Source: Mytilus edulis (lineage: Eukaryota; Mollusca; Bivalvia; Mytilida; Mytilidae). From it: 64,000 nt of DNA. Where the stretch lies: NCBI RefSeq assembly GCF_963676685.1, contig NC_092349.1:79868604-79932603 (forward strand). The letters are read 5' to 3'. The notes beneath the pieces were generated by a model. That model was not told where the DNA came from, did not search any database, and saw only the letters and a list, made by a program, of their open reading frames with translations. Made by a program: the position numbers and the translations under genes. Position 1 is the stretch's first letter, and every line of letters starts with the position of its first letter. Below, in pieces: positions 1 to 13,640 of this stretch.

Positions 1-829
1 TACCAATGTAAGCCCAAATGAGAAAAGAATCAAACAAAATTATCCTTTATGAAGATACTAACTAAAGTATTGTGATTATATATCCATTTAAAACGCTTTT
101 GTTATTTTATTTTCGACAGACAGTTTTTCAATTAAACTGAACGCATCATTTGTTGCAGTTTGACAAGCAGTAGACAAGTTATCCATGTAATATATATATA
201 TATTTATTTTGAAACTACCCCTTTACAACGGGGGCACTTGCGGACGGGGTATCCACAAATGCGTCTAACAGCATATGAATATATACAGACAAGTAAAAAT
301 ATTCATAAAAAAATTTCAGACTTAAAATTGGTACATTGTCAAATAAGACATCATCTTTACATAAGAAAAATAAACATTATGTACAGCATACAAATATGAA
401 CTAAAAGTAATGTAAAAAAATAATATTTAAAGTTTAGGTTCCAAAACCAATTGTCTCTTAGAGTACATTTCACTGAACATCTTTTTACTTAAACTGTCCA
501 ATGTTTTACTAATGTAGGGATCAACCTGATAAAAGCAATCACCAACCTGTATTTGTATTTTATCGTAGAACATGATAGTTTGTATCAATTTTGAGTTTTA
601 CACTTTCCTTTGAAACCCATGATTAACAACCGTTTATGTCCCGGCCGTTGTCGACGGGGTACTACACTTTATACTTGGCCGTTGGCCTTTCTATTTTCTG
701 TCCGTTTGTTTCCGTACCAAAGCTTGCGCAGGAGTATTATTGTATTCAGACATATTTATCTCTAACTTTAATTGACATATATACTCGTTTATGTCAGTAC
801 ACTTAGATAGATTTTTTAGATGAACTTAC

Positions 830-1111
830 CTGTGAGTCTTAGTTGTATAATTTCCACCAACGCCATACTATTCAATGTGTTATTAGCTCTACATGTATAG
901 TTCTTAAAGTTATCTTCTCGTTTTGGAATAAACGTGTACAGTAATCTTCCAGGTCCCCCTGATGAGACTACTTTTCCATCCTTAATCCAAAACATCGTCT
1001 CCATTGGTTTGCCGCTTTTTAAATTACACGTAAGTGTCATTTTGTGACCTTCAACGCCTACAACTTGTCTCTCTGATGTAGCTTCTGCAACGTTCATATT
1101 GGATGGAGGTG
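830..1111 (-). CDS. Ig-like domain exon (exon 3 of the minus-strand IgSF gene)
   Basis: The 282-nt exon has acceptor TAAATAAG|CA and donor ACAG|GTAAGT on the minus strand, phase 1-1. The protein starts TPPSNMNVAEATSE and continues with KMTLTC (B-strand cysteine), MFWIKDG (core tryptophan) and FKNYTCRANN (F-strand Y-x-C), which is a textbook I/C2-type Ig fold signature. The end of the domain (ALVEIIQLRL) is the G strand. There is one N-glycosylation sequon at NYT. Confidence 0.8.
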
Positions 1112-4100
1112 CTTATTTAGAAATAAAAAGTATTTTGATAGATATTTTCTCCGGACAATTCAATTCTCTGATTAACTATTAGTTATTTTCATAAGATCAC
1201 AGCCTGTTAATCGAAGCTGTCCTAAATTTGGTCCTCAGACCATCTTAGGAAAAAAAATGAATAATCTTAATTTTTGCTAGTGTCCCTTGTCTATGCTTTT
1301 TTGTTGTAACTTTGACACGTAGTCTTTTTATGAAGAATGAAACTGTTAACTAGTAGACATGTTACGAAAAGGTATTTTCTCGACGCTGAGGTTGACAAGT
1401 TATACTTTAAATTTGGGGACGGTGTCAAAACATTGCTTACATATTTCAAAAGGTAAAATTTAAATCCTGTGCCTCTTGGTTAATTCAAGTCACATTCATC
1501 TAGAACATCATTATTTAAAATCATATATGACAATTGCTTTTGTTATATCATTGCTGGCTATCATAAGATGTGAAAGTTGTCCGCGTGCAAGAGTAGGTGG
1601 GCTAGAAAAAAAGGGGGACTGGGCTGAGAGTTATACAAGTTGATTCTATTATAGATTGATAATATATACGCAGTAATCCAATTAGAAATTAGTTTTATTG
1701 TTGTATTACAGTTCCTGAAAAAGTTCAATCTGTTGCTCCACTATTCCCACACACAGCTCTACAATCTGGTTGATTTTTTCTCTCAGGTGTCTCCATAAGC
1801 TTTTATATGACTGATTTTATTAAGTGCCTTACAGCGTGTTCGACATATACCCCACATTCTGATATACGCAAATTCATATTTTGTTTAGCTCTTACGGTTG
1901 ATGGCGTCTGATGGGGGGGGGGGGGTTAACGAGGGGCGATCGACATAGAATAAATCTTATATTATTTCTATTGTCCACAATCACCACAATCACCTGTGTA
2001 TGAATGCAATGTGTGTGTCTTGTCCGGAGTACAATGTTCTTGAGACTTCGTCTATGGTCTGTAAATGGTATGATCGGTTCCATGTCAAACACCGCGTAGT
2101 TGGTGCCAATTATTACCGTATACAAGTAGTTGGCTATAAAAGATCCCGCAAAAGGGAAATAATCTAAAACAAAACTATTTACGAAGAACAAATATACCAG
2201 ACAGTAGCTAACGACAACCAATGAACTACATGCCCCTGACTTAGGACAGGCTTATGAAAAGTATTGCGGGGTTAAACATGTGTGCAATATATATTTCCTG
2301 CCTTTTTCTATCGCCCTGTTCTCTCCGGACTTTTTTTATCAGTTTATCCTGCCTTGTTTTTTACATAAATTGTCATCCTGCCTTATTTTCTTTTTTGTCA
2401 AGTTGCATATTCTGCCTTTTTATTTAAAACTCAAAACTCCTGTCTTGCCTTTTTCAAATGTAATCATAGCCTCCCTCCCCCTCCATGAAATAACAACTGG
2501 TACTTCCGTAGAGTAGTAATAGGTACACATCCAACAGATTTAATATAAAAACACCATAGTAGTTTTAGAGAAACCCTTAGCATTGTTATCTTAAATAGAG
2601 GAAAGACCCATCGGTCATCGGTGTTAATTTTACTATTGTCATTTTCTTATGAAACGGTTGTCTAGTTTCCAAAAAACGTTTCAGGAATTTATAAAATACA
2701 AAATATCTGCATAAAGTGGTGTTTATGTGTTAAATCAAAGTCATTATGCAATGCCTTTGAAACGCTGCAAGGATGTTCATACGTGAGAAAAGACTCATAT
2801 TTTACACAAACCTCTTATCGTTCTGAACATGCATGAAATATTTGCCACTGGAATCAATCACAAACCCCTTATAAGGAAAATACAAATTGAGCTGAAACTG
2901 TTTAAAATAAGACAAATTAAGTTTGAAGGAAATAAAGGAGGAAAATACTCTGAGGAAAATACATGCATTCAAAGCTATATGACCGGGAGTAAATTTATCT
3001 AAAACTATAATGCAACATGTTTCAAGTTGAAATGGTTTAAAAATCGTGTTTTTAAAACAGGGCCCCGTTAGATAACAATTTACGTGGCAAACAACTGGAT
3101 CAAAATACATAAACACCTTTGTTTGCTTTTCATAAGTTAACTATATAAAAATGACAGTTACATATATATTCATGAGTAGGTATAAACCAGATTATAATAA
3201 GGGCTCGCCGAAAAATTCAAACATATGTACCCCGTGTCTCCGTTGCCCCGCACATTTACTGCATTTACATGACGGTCAACCCCCTTTTTTGAATTGCAGT
3301 AGAGTTTCTTAAAAATATTACGGTATTGCCTCCAAAAGGCTCAGTGCAGATTTTAAATAATATTTAATGTATACACAGGTAATCTCTTTTGTGTTTTGAC
3401 ACATTCCCAACATTTAAAGTGTAATTAGTCAACCTCAGCGTCGTGAATATACCTTTTTGAAACATGTCTATCACTATGATTCTGATGATTTTGTTAAGAA
3501 AAAACTAAAACTCTTTTAAAACTTTTTAAAAAGATTGTTCTTCTGCATTCCAAATGCAGAAACATGCTTTGCATTACCAAATTATGAAATTCATCACATC
3601 TACTTCAAAGATTTAGACTGTACTGTGTCATGTTCGTGTCTGTTGTGCTTGAATTAACGAAAGATTTAATGTATAATTTACATTACTTCATTTGTGTATA
3701 TACAGTATGTTATATATTATCATGATTATCAACTGCACAACTTTTTCATCGGCGTCTTTGTCTTTTCACAGTCAACCACAGACCTAATTCTAGTTCAATT
3801 TACTGTCCATTTCAACATCATTTTACTGCGTCTTTGTTGCAATTGGCTATGAATACAGGTTTAAACCTACTTTTGTCGTCTGAAAATGTCTGCATCAGGT
3901 AAAACATGTCACAGTTGTTTTTCTGTGCGTTTCGTTTGTTGGTGACGTGTTATTTTGTGAGTTTAAGGACTTCCTGTTTTTGAACTCACCTTTGAATTCA
4001 ATATTTTATTATACTTATATATTTATTTATTTAATTGCATACTTACTAGGCATTGATATCTTGAAATCTTTAAAACGTGGGGGAATTCCACGAATAACGC

Positions 4101-7100
4101 AACGGTAAGTTGTAATGTAGTCAGTGATGGTAACTCGTATTTTCAAATTGCAATCTTTTGTTTTCAATTCATAACAATATGAAACGAAACTGTGGTTTAA
4201 TTTTTCCCAATGATCGATTTCCTTGTTTTGACATTGCAAAATTATGATTTCTCCTTCGGTGGCATATAAATCCATCATATCGCTTTTACTGAATGCTGCA
4301 AATATAAGGGCAATGTGTATATTTTGTTTAATTACATTACGTCAATTGTTTCGTCTTACACTATGCAATTAACATAATAATACGATGACTTTTAATTATT
4401 CCGGTAGATATCTTCGTATACGTAGGTAGTTTGAACAATATATGACATTAGTCACTATCCCTGCAGCTAAAAAAACATGAATCACTTACGAAGATTCGTT
4501 ATTACTTTTCACCAGAATGTTCATCTAATGTGATCCAACAGTAAACTGGATTAAAAAAAACCCACTTACATATAATAGCCAAATCAATCTAAGTTCATCT
4601 GTGAATGAGGAAGTTAAACCCTAGTTTCTTATAATTTCTTAATTCATAAATGGACAGTTTAAGAAAGGTTTGTTATGTATGTACCAAAGTGTCGAATACT
4701 GATAGTTTACCAGCAGTTTTATCGACCAAGTGCTTTAAAAATGAAAAAAAAAACATTTGATAAATTTCATGTATTCGAAGCCTTTTTCTTGATTGACCTT
4801 CAACAGGAGCGTTATAAGTCACTTATTTGAAAGCCAAGGATAAATAAGTTTTCTTTATTATCTTTGAACTTGTGCATCTTTAAAAAATTGAAAACAACAC
4901 GTTTAATAATTCTATGCGTCTGACGCGCTTTTCTGGATTTACCTTCATAAGGAACGCTCAAAGCCAAACATTTGAAATTCGAAGATGTATAAGTACCGAA
5001 ACCGTTGAAGAGCTATATGACAAACATACTAAAATAAATAGCCAAATTCATCTAAAGTCAACTTTGCCTGAGGGAGTTGAAACTTTAGTTTCTTAATAAT
5101 ATCAAAGTTTATAAACGGACATTTTTAGAAAAGTTTGTTAAATCATTTGTTTAAGTTGCAACTGAGTCGGAACTCTCCGACTTAGAAAAATATCTTGACG
5201 TTAATAAAGTAAAATACTGTTCATCTGCATGTTGAAATACGGAAATATGATCATTCAGGTAAAAATGAAATATCTGAACATTTCATTGATATGTGTTTTG
5301 AAAAGAAAAGATTGCAGAAGAAATTTAAAGATATAAAATAACTAACCTTCTTTTGAAAAATATACGAATGATAGACAGCAATATTGTAACCAATTAATCA
5401 TACTTGAAACAACGAAACAACTCTACATGTATACTAGTCGAAAACAAACGTCAAATATGTTGTTAACTTTTTTTTTTTTTTTTTAATTTGATCAGAACTA
5501 TGCCTCCCACATGTATTGATTGTTGATGTATTATTCATTGACCAGTTAAATGATTCATTTTATAAAACAGGAATTGACAAAATGTCTGATACACAAAGTT
5601 AGATTTTTTATATTGACATTTTTTGAAAATTGACATTTTTTGAAAATTGACATTTTTTGAAAATTGACATTTTTTGAAAATTGTCATTTTTTGAAAATTG
5701 ACCTTTATTAAAAATTGACAATTATTGAAAATTGATATTAAATTTTATTGAAAATCAATAAATGACTAACGAAATGTTCAAAATCACTTCATATGATTGA
5801 GTAGTTCAATCATTGCGTATGTATTTTATTCGGAAAACATATCAATATTTTATATAAATTTAACATAAGAAGATGTAGTACAATTGACATTGACATACCT
5901 CTCCAACAGAGACCAGATGATATTCAAAGTCAGTAATGTCACAAATGTCTCCTACTTTGATAAATCAAATAAAAAGGGAAAACAATAAATATGAAACTTA
6001 TTAGTAATTTCACTTTGACTGCCTTCAAAGATTTGATAAACACTATTTTAATAGATGTCGGAAATCAATGTGTGTTGATGGTCCTTTCTTGTAAGGTAAA
6101 CAAAATTAATCGGACGTTGCAGCTTCCATTTTGACGCCAATCACATGCAGTCAATATGACTATGATAAAACTGTAACATGTAAGACATCACGGACCATCC
6201 ATTTGCTGTGCATGGCGGCATAAAGGTTTAAAATTGATTGTTTGATTCACAAAATCGTTTTATAAGGTAGGGAAATGAAAAATGAGCACTATTTTCCGTT
6301 TTAAAAGTAAAAGTAAATAAATACAAAAGTGGGTTTCAACTCATGTACCTGTATTTTATTGAATAAATTGTATACTTATTTTTTTTTTTTTTATTAAAGT
6401 CGGAAAATTGTTTGTCCAAGGAGAATGTCTTCCTCTCCATTCCTTTAGTACAAACAATGACTGGTCAATGCCGAAGCAGAGTAATGAAGAAACTCGGCAT
6501 GCAAACATAATTGCATTAATATAAAATGTGACAAAAAAGTTTTGTTGCGAATGTCAAAAATTCAAAATTTTACAAAAAAACGTAAAATTTTGAATAATTT
6601 AAGGTAGATGGAGTGTCTAAATTATAATCCATAGAATCTTTTAATAATTTGCCAAAATGTAGTCCATATCCTGCTTGTTTAAAAACATTAATAAAAAGAA
6701 TGGGTCACCGGACTTATTTTCACGCTACAGGTTGTTCAAAATTGTCAAGAATTTGTATAGATTATGCATGGAAAACCCATTTTTCCGCCCTACAACGCAA
6801 ACCACACCATAAAATTTTGAGATCAAATATGAGAAGATAGCTTCAATATTATGCTTTCAGATAAGAAAAAGAAAAAATGGGGTCACCGGACTCGTTTTCT
6901 TGCTACATGTAAAAATGGGTAAATTCCTAACACATTCCATTGTAAAAGTAACACTATCTGGATTATCTGCCCTTGCATTTGAGTTGCCTCCCCTTATTTG
7001 ACAAAGTTGGAAAAAAATGAATCAAACAAAAGAATTCTAATTTTTGTAAAATACAATCATGAATATGATCAAACATGGCATTTTCTATATTATAATGAAA

Positions 7101-9482
7101 ATTCTTACACATGAATTACCTACTACTATAAAAATTTGCACATTTCATCAATGATCTAGACCTTGTTTTCTAGTATTTCAAAATCCAAGATGGAGGAAGA
7201 CACCATATCTACCTTAAGACATATTTATCAGTGGCGGATCCAGAAATTTTCATAAGTGGGGGCCCTCTGACTGACCTAAGAGGGGGACCGCTCCAGTCAC
7301 GCTTCAATGATTCCCTATATAAGCAACCAAATTTTTTCCCCAAAAGGGGGGCCCCCCTATAAATCCGCCTCTGTTTATCTTGTATAGCCGCGATAACTAT
7401 CCGATTTTATGGAATTATATAAACTCCTTTAAATCATCACCATTATTAACGGTTACAAACATTTCATGTCCTGGGGATAAAGGCAACGGTAAACCATCGG
7501 CAATCAGAAAGTTCTGTCGTTTCTGATTTGAACGTATTTGTACAACCTGTCCTCAAGGTTCAGATTAAATTTGTAATCGTCTTTTCATCAGAATTCGTGT
7601 TCTTCGAACAGGTTAAAATCAAAACCTTTATTGAAAATATGCCATTGTATGAATATTCTTGTACAAGTCGACTAAAATCACTGTTTGATAAATAGAAAAT
7701 TGTATACAACTTCCATTTGAAATTACCTTTCAAGTTGTGACTACTTTATCTTTTAACTTGGGAGTGTACATCCTATCTTATTAACGTCTCCTCATAGACG
7801 ATATTAATAATTGAACGATGGACAGTCAGTGCGTGAATGCTTCTTACTACCTGATTGGAAGATATTACGAGACGTGAATACTCAAAGTTTATTGATTGGT
7901 TAGGACAATCCCTACCTAGAAAATGTCCTTCAATCCCGTAGAGTATCGGATTTGTCCTCTCTAGTTTAGCAATTAGATTTTGCCTCGTCATTCATCATGC
8001 ATATTCATGATATTGGTACACAGGTAACTTTTATCTATAAATAGCCGAATCTTCTGGAGTTTTGTAAACAACAACGTTAAACGATATATACTACTTCATA
8101 ACGTGTGACCTCACGTGTGTGGTAAAATTTGTTGATTGATACACGTGGCTATTCTAAATAAATTAATCTACAACATGTACAAAGCGAGAACACTTTCAAT
8201 GTTCATCAGCTAAGAGACGGCTAGTCCTTTTTTAAAAGGCTAGTACTTGTCTGTTTATATGTCCAAAGACCTTATCCTACTGCAATTCTCAATTTCTAAA
8301 AACTGGATGCCTAACGCGAATTTAACAGACCAATCAAGATAATAGAGTACAGCGCTCAGTTTGCTTCAATCTAGATGTGTTTATTTTATCTTTGATATCT
8401 TCATATTTTGTTTCATGGATGCTTTAAATTATTCTTATTCTCATTAGAGCTGTCTGTACTAGTAGAAAAGGTGCAATAGAGAAATAAAAAGTCCAATGTC
8501 CATATGAAGTGAAAATCTGTGACATAATTATAAAAAAAAGTATCTTTGTCTTAAAAGAAACACACCAGCTTCAAAAGAACCTCTTGTGTACTGACAATTA
8601 TTTTGGTCGGACAAAACCCTTCAAATTGGAGGATTTTCTGAAATAACTTAAATTAATTCAACAGGAAAACTTAATTTTGTTTTCATAGGTCTTATAAATA
8701 CCCGAAAATGCACTCAAAAGAGCCAATTTATATAAAAAGATAATAGTTTTTAAAAACCAATCAAGTCATAATGAACAAAAAAAGACTCATCAGTGACGCT
8801 CGAGCATAACAAGGGGAAAGAAAATATAGTACAAAGTTTATAAGCATTGAGGACCCATACTTCAGAACGGTTTTGCAAATAACAGTTAAATTTCATAATA
8901 GGACAGCCACTGAAAAAGAAAACAAAAGATCAAAAACATAGATATCACAATATCAGAGTACCACAATAATGAGCATGCTTCAAAATCACGTCAAGCTCGT
9001 ACTGCTATAACCTGAGTTCAAATCTAATATTCTATTAGTTGAATTCGAACGTCAAACTGTCTACATAAAGTGGTTTGACTCCAAATTCGTTGCGATTCAA
9101 TCAGGAATTTGTATGTCAACGTAAACCTATATTGAATATTTTGAATCTGATCTTGTGATTAGAAATAATATAAATAGTGATTATCAATAATATTATGTAA
9201 ATAAATGGCTAGACGTTTTTTGGGGTAGCTGGTCGACAAAATGCATACAATTTTTAGCATTGCAAAGATTAAGATGCTATAAGGTTAAGCTATTAAAGTC
9301 ATATTATATTATTTGTTTTTATTAATAGATATGGATCTGGTTTGTTGTAAATTATTTTCATCAATGTATTCACCATTACAACCCGCATGATGATAATGTA
9401 ACACTATAATAATGACTATTAATTGAATTATATTCGGTGCTTTGCTTTTGCTTTTGCATTTGCGCCAAACACCATATTTCAT
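830..9482 (-). CDS. Immunoglobulin-superfamily protein gene, 5' part (three exons, continues beyond the left edge)
   Basis: Three minus-strand exons join in phase: 9374-9482 (signal peptide), 4047-4295 (Ig-like domain 1) and 830-1111 (Ig-like domain 2). Each junction splits a codon after its first base, so both Ig exons are symmetrical 1-1 modules, the usual layout of extracellular Ig domains. Together they encode 213 residues with no stop. Exon 3 ends at a GTAAGT donor, so further exons (more Ig domains, membrane anchor or tail) must lie left of position 1. The predicted product is a secreted or cell-surface IgSF protein. It could be a receptor, adhesion molecule or immune-type protein, and the ligand cannot be told. 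The exon with the start codon is the least certain. Introns hold transposon debris. It is head-to-head with the IgSF gene starting at 15579, and the two are probably related. Confidence 0.65.
1355..1432 (+). repeat. Inverted-repeat partner of 3384-3470
   Basis: GACATGTTACGAAAAGGTAT and CGACGCTGAGGTTGAC occur here, and the complementary copies occur at 3384-3470 (GTCAACCTCAGCGTCG). The two copies lie 2 kb apart in one intron of the minus-strand IgSF gene. They may be ends of one decayed element. Confidence 0.55.
4047..4295 (-). CDS. Ig-like domain exon (exon 2 of the minus-strand IgSF gene)
   Basis: The exon is bounded by acceptor TATATTTGCAG (minus strand) and donor CCTA|GTAAGT and is 249 nt long, phase 1-1. 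The translation has the Ig framework: GEIIILQC with the first cysteine, a Trp 9 residues later (DHWEKL), and TTYRC with the second cysteine in the F-strand motif. Two extra cysteines (SYCYEL, KDCNLK) could form a second bridge. The domain is short and divergent, but both boundaries and the cysteine pair agree. Confidence 0.65.
5613..5756 (+). repeat. 18-bp tandem repeat, about eight copies
   Basis: The unit TTGACATTTTTTGAAAAT is repeated head to tail, perfect at first and degenerate towards the right end. It lies in the first intron of the minus-strand IgSF gene. Confidence 0.9.
6599..7217. mobile_element. 619-bp TTAA-flanked MITE
   Basis: TTAA at 6599-6602 and 7214-7217 bracket inverted ends GGTAGATGGAGTGTCT (left) and AGACACCATATCTACC (right). 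TTAA target duplication is typical of piggyBac and Kolobok groups. The inside has no transposase; a 63-codon frame there is meaningless. Confidence 0.65.
7229..7373. mobile_element. 145-bp MITE, CAGTGGCGGATCCAG family, with 5-bp TSD
   Basis: It starts CAGTGGCGGATCCAGAAATT and ends AAATCCGCCTCTG, with TTTAT on both sides (7224-7228, 7374-7378). The middle is an imperfect GGGGGCCC-rich palindrome. Other copies: 28889-29065, 50840-50989, 59226-59360 and the long element 56901-58612. Confidence 0.75.
9374..9482 (-). CDS. Candidate exon 1: start codon and signal peptide of the minus-strand IgSF gene
   Basis: An ATG at 9482 opens 36 codons plus one base. A basic stretch (KYGVWRKCKSKSK) is followed by a hydrophobic run (IIQLIVIIIVL) and a polar HYHHAGCN, which is the shape of a cleavable signal peptide. 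The exon ends AATG|GTGAAT, a usable but not ideal donor. The leftover G joins CA of the exon at 4295 to give an Ala codon without a frame break. The reading frame stays open upstream, so an earlier ATG is possible. The call rests on phase match and hydropathy only. Confidence 0.5.
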
Positions 9483-10659
9483 TTGTTCTTCAATGAAAGA
9501 TTTATAAAGTCTTTTGTAGATTCCGTTTCTGAAAGAAAAAGAGAAATATAATATATCAAAATATCTATTTACAGAAGTATTTAATGTTTTTGCGCCAAAC
9601 AATTCTTCCTGATTTTTTAAAAGTGTATTTTTACATTTGAAGGTAGATAATACACATTGTAAGTACTATTTTAAGTTTAACCTGGAAAAATTAATTTTGA
9701 CTCGCATATTTTAAAAGCAATATTGTATCGCATTTTTATTACTGATAAATTTAGTTGCAGTTTAATCTTTATTTATTTTAATGAACATTCCTTTAAACAG
9801 AATATCATTTGTTTAATTATCTATCTGTTTTTAGACCCAAGATAAATATTTATTAACTGTTATGTGGTTTTGTTCATTTCCTGTTTCCGTTCTGACATTT
9901 GCTGATGCTATGATGGACTTACAAATATGACATGTTAAACGTTCAGAAATAATCGTTTCTTTTGAGACATAATTTAATTTCAGTATATTATTCCCATGTT
10001 TTTTGTCACAATGCACAATAATATCACGTTGTAATTAATACTACAAAAACAACACATAGGGACCGCTAAAAACATAAGTTATATAATTGCAATCTCATTA
10101 TACTTCTTATCGAATACTTTCTAATGCAAATGTTCTGTCAAAAGCAAATAGGCTGGAATATATATAAATGGCCTTCAACTGCAATTAATTTTTATAATTT
10201 TTAAATTTCCGATCTACAAATGAACTTTAATTTGATTGTTGAAATATTAATTCAATGTCACGTACGCGTGGTAACATATCAATAGAGGGTCCGTTTCGAG
10301 ACGTCCGCAAATCTTGTTTCCGAGGATATTGAAAGGTTCATAGAGGGTTCCAAAACTCACGAATATATAAACGTGAATCCCTCAAGGAGTTCACGCAAAA
10401 ACAACACCCACCCCTAAGACAGGTTTTTCATAAAATGATCAAAAGTGTAATGAAAGTTAGGAAAGTTGAATGAAGTTTACATCACATGATAAACGGTTAG
10501 TAATAAATATCAAAGACTACCACTGAAGTCGACTCTGGAGACATTATTGCTGTAAGATATCAGCTATTTATTATCTTTGAATATCTGTAAGCAAGTACAA
10601 CGATGGCTGGATAGCATCATAAAAGGTTTGTATCTATTCCTATCATATCAGATACGGTA

Positions 10660-10870
10660 TCATTAGCCTGTCGTCAGTAAAGTTGTGAGTTAAAACTACA
10701 CGTGTCACGGGTGCGTTGGGCTCTGATATTGCCACTTTCCTGTCGTATCCTCAGGGGTTCTCTCCATCTCTCCCCACCAACACTAACACAATATGGCCGC
10801 GATCATATGATTATGAGTAATGAAAGTGGCATTAAACACCAACAATAAGTCAATAAGTCAATCAAGCAGT
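10660..10870 (+). repeat. SINE-like repeat with TCAA-type tail
   Basis: The segment ends ATTAAACACCAACAATAAGTC followed by AATAAGTCAATCAAGCAGTCA, a simple-sequence tail typical of mollusc SINE-like repeats ('GTTAAACACCAA' then (TCAA)n). No clear pol III A and B boxes were identified. Confidence 0.4.
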
Positions 10871-11154
10871 CACGAATTTTGTTACATCAATAATTATTCA
10901 ATCTAATGTGTGATTATACACATGTAGTTTTTTTTTTTATTGAACCACACATATATGTATGCATGTATATATGTGTGAATTTATATATAATATTTATAGT
11001 CTCTCAATTTTTTTTTTTTAAAGTGGCTTGTAATTTATATCTGAAATGTAATTCTATCTGAATGTTTTGTACGAGTTGAGACTCAAATAAAATACCGTTT
11101 TGACTTGTCTAAGTCAGTGTTGTTGTTTTTTTTAATAATCTTCGGAAAATAAAT

Positions 11155-11745
11155 CACGGATATGAAGATAATCATCAACCATCTTATAAATATGAATGAA
11201 GTTTCGTCCCGTAAAGTCGTTGGACCATGGTTATCGGCTGGATTTTTTGCTTAGCATCATGCTTTTATAATGGTATTCTCTAAGTGGGTGGTGAATGTGG
11301 TGTCATTAAAATTTAACCAAAAGTTTCAAATGTTAAAGTTGATAAGATGGTGACAAGGGAACATCACCTTCTAAAACAGATGCTCAACAATATCATAAAT
11401 TTTGGCATTAAGCTTCCCGTTAAATATATAGATATCAAGATCCATGAAATGGAAGTGTTTATTGATAGTATTAATTTTACAGTAAAGTCAGTTCGGCAGG
11501 ATAAATCTCTTTAGAGTACATACTGCAAACCGTCATTATTGAGAGCCAATATATCATCTAGATATCTAAATGTGTTATTAAAAATTTGAATCAGATGTAG
11601 TTTCGATGGGTCTGTGCTAATTAGGGTCGAAAATTGTAACTCATAACCATATAGAAAAGGTCTGTAATAAGTGGTGCATCCTTGTCTTTATAAAACCTTA
11701 TTATTATAGGTGTCCATCGTCGTTCAAATATATTTAACTTCTTAG
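11155..11745 (-). pseudogene. Decayed reverse transcriptase fragment
   Basis: On the minus strand, around 11630-11500, the frame reads DPSKLHLIQIFNNT then FRYLDDILALNN, the catalytic Y-x-D-D block of a reverse transcriptase. After a frameshift come KEIYPAELT and then MDLDIYIFNGKLNAKIYD. Several stops and frameshifts show it is dead. The family looks like a mollusc LINE- or Penelope-type element; the class cannot be fixed from this fragment. The right-edge fragment at 63425-63850 shows the C-terminal part of what seems to be the same protein family. Confidence 0.7.
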
Positions 11746-13372
11746 CACTGAAAATGTCACAGATTTGCGTAATTTGTGTAAATTCTTATATAATGCACGT
11801 ATTCATAACTGAACTGTAACAATGTAGTGGGCAATACTTGATATGATTTTGCTTCTCTTGTGTATTAAGTCATGTTGTGTTATAAAAATGTATTTGAATT
11901 TACTGCACTGATAAGCATAATGTGCTTAAAGTAATAAATAATTGAATTGAATTAGTTTATACCTATGACATTTAACGGTGTGATAGGATATTACAATTCA
12001 TAAAAGATGTCTTCTGTTAATGACAGAAATTCTACTTTTCGAAAATTGAAGGAAAACCCTATCCTAAAGTAGCAATGGGATTTTAAGTTATGATGATTGG
12101 AAGTAAGAAGTTTCAAAAAATCTTTCGTCATACGTGTTTATATTTAAATAGCCTTGACACATTTTACTGCATATAAAAGCAGGGATTTAATACGGTGAAA
12201 CATATTTACCTTCAAGGCTTAACAGGTAAGAAATCTGATTATGTGATACTCATCATAATTAAAAGTTAATGCAATACAAAATCAACGCACGACATTTGTT
12301 AACTTGCGCAATAGACTTATGATTTATCTAAGAAAAATAACGATACATTTGGAAAAATAATATTTAAGCCGAATGAAAACCAAGCATATAGTTTTTACTC
12401 ATATACTTTTCGCGTCTTTTTGTAGTTACCTTATCAATAAATATTTGAGCCAGTAATTATACATAGCTTTGCTTATCAATTTTGATACAGCCATGGTGAT
12501 CCTTAAATTGTTTTTGCACAATTGAAGCAGTTTGTTTCCCTAATTTCTACATTTAATTCGGTATTAAACAAGCTGGAGTTGTCGCAATAGCCAATTAGAA
12601 CAAAATTGTTTTGTGTTTTTTTTAGTGCCAATAAATTAATTGTGGTAGTTTAAGGGATAATATGGATTATTTAAAACACATCACTTCCAAAACACTGGCA
12701 AATGGTGGATATTCATAGTACCCTCTAATTTTGATACTCTATCTGCAGCAAAATGAATAGTTTAAATCCTGCTGTACACATTCCTAAAAACATGTACATT
12801 TTTCCTTTCATCTGATTGCCCAGAAATTTTTACTTAGATCATTAACACATCTTGATACATATAGAATAATTGCATTTTTTTATCCTGACTTTATCAGCAA
12901 GAATGTCAAGCGAGCCCGCTACATATTGGTCATGGAATAGAATAGAATAGATATTTCTATTAATACACAGTGCTTACAATTTGAAGGATAATAAGGTCAG
13001 ATCTATTGCATTTTTACATGTAGTATGCACGCAGTGGTTCAAATAAGATCGTTAGAATTTAAATGGAATTAACCCTCTATCATGTCTATATGTTGTTTAT
13101 AACTGTATAGAGGTATCCTTCTATTGAGGTATATTTTTGTTTAGACTGGATATAAAGCAGTAAAATTGCAATATGTAATTTCCTAGTTATATTGACTTTA
13201 ATCTATAGTACTATATTATCAATAATTGCACTCTACTAGAAATTGAGATATATAGTTTCTGCTAAAGTGAAAGAACTTGCAATCTATTGTGTACCTATGT
13301 GAACACCTGCTCAACAACAAAAGGGACATTTGTCCTTTAGATTTTATGCTAAATCTAACAATATATAAATAA

Positions 13373-13640
13373 CACATAGCTGAGAAGGTGATAGAGCATA
13401 TTGTTACCCCGAGAAAACATTGTCAACCGCGGCGAAACAAAGGTTGACAATGCTTTTTCGATGATTTATTTTTTTATTTTGACAGTCAAATAATAAAATC
13501 TGAGCCAAAACGTAGAAACTTTCCCATTGTCTTTAACAACTTGATGTAAATTCAATTCTTTGTACTTTAAATTATCAATTTTTGATTGGTCTGGAAGAGA
13601 AGGTAACATTCAGAAAAATTGTCACCCTCTCAGCCATGTG
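13373..13640. mobile_element. Small TIR element (about 268 bp)
   Basis: CACATAGCTGAGAAGGTGA at the left is mirrored by TCACCCTCTCAGCCATGTG at the right (2 mismatches in 19). The inside contains GAGAAAACATTGTCAACCGC and GGTTGACAATG, a short inner inverted pair. A disrupted second copy is at 20524-21380. Confidence 0.6.

Noticed and set aside
1892-2221. 109-codon minus-strand frame
   Set aside because: Runs through a poly-G tract and intronic sequence, with no domain or splice support.
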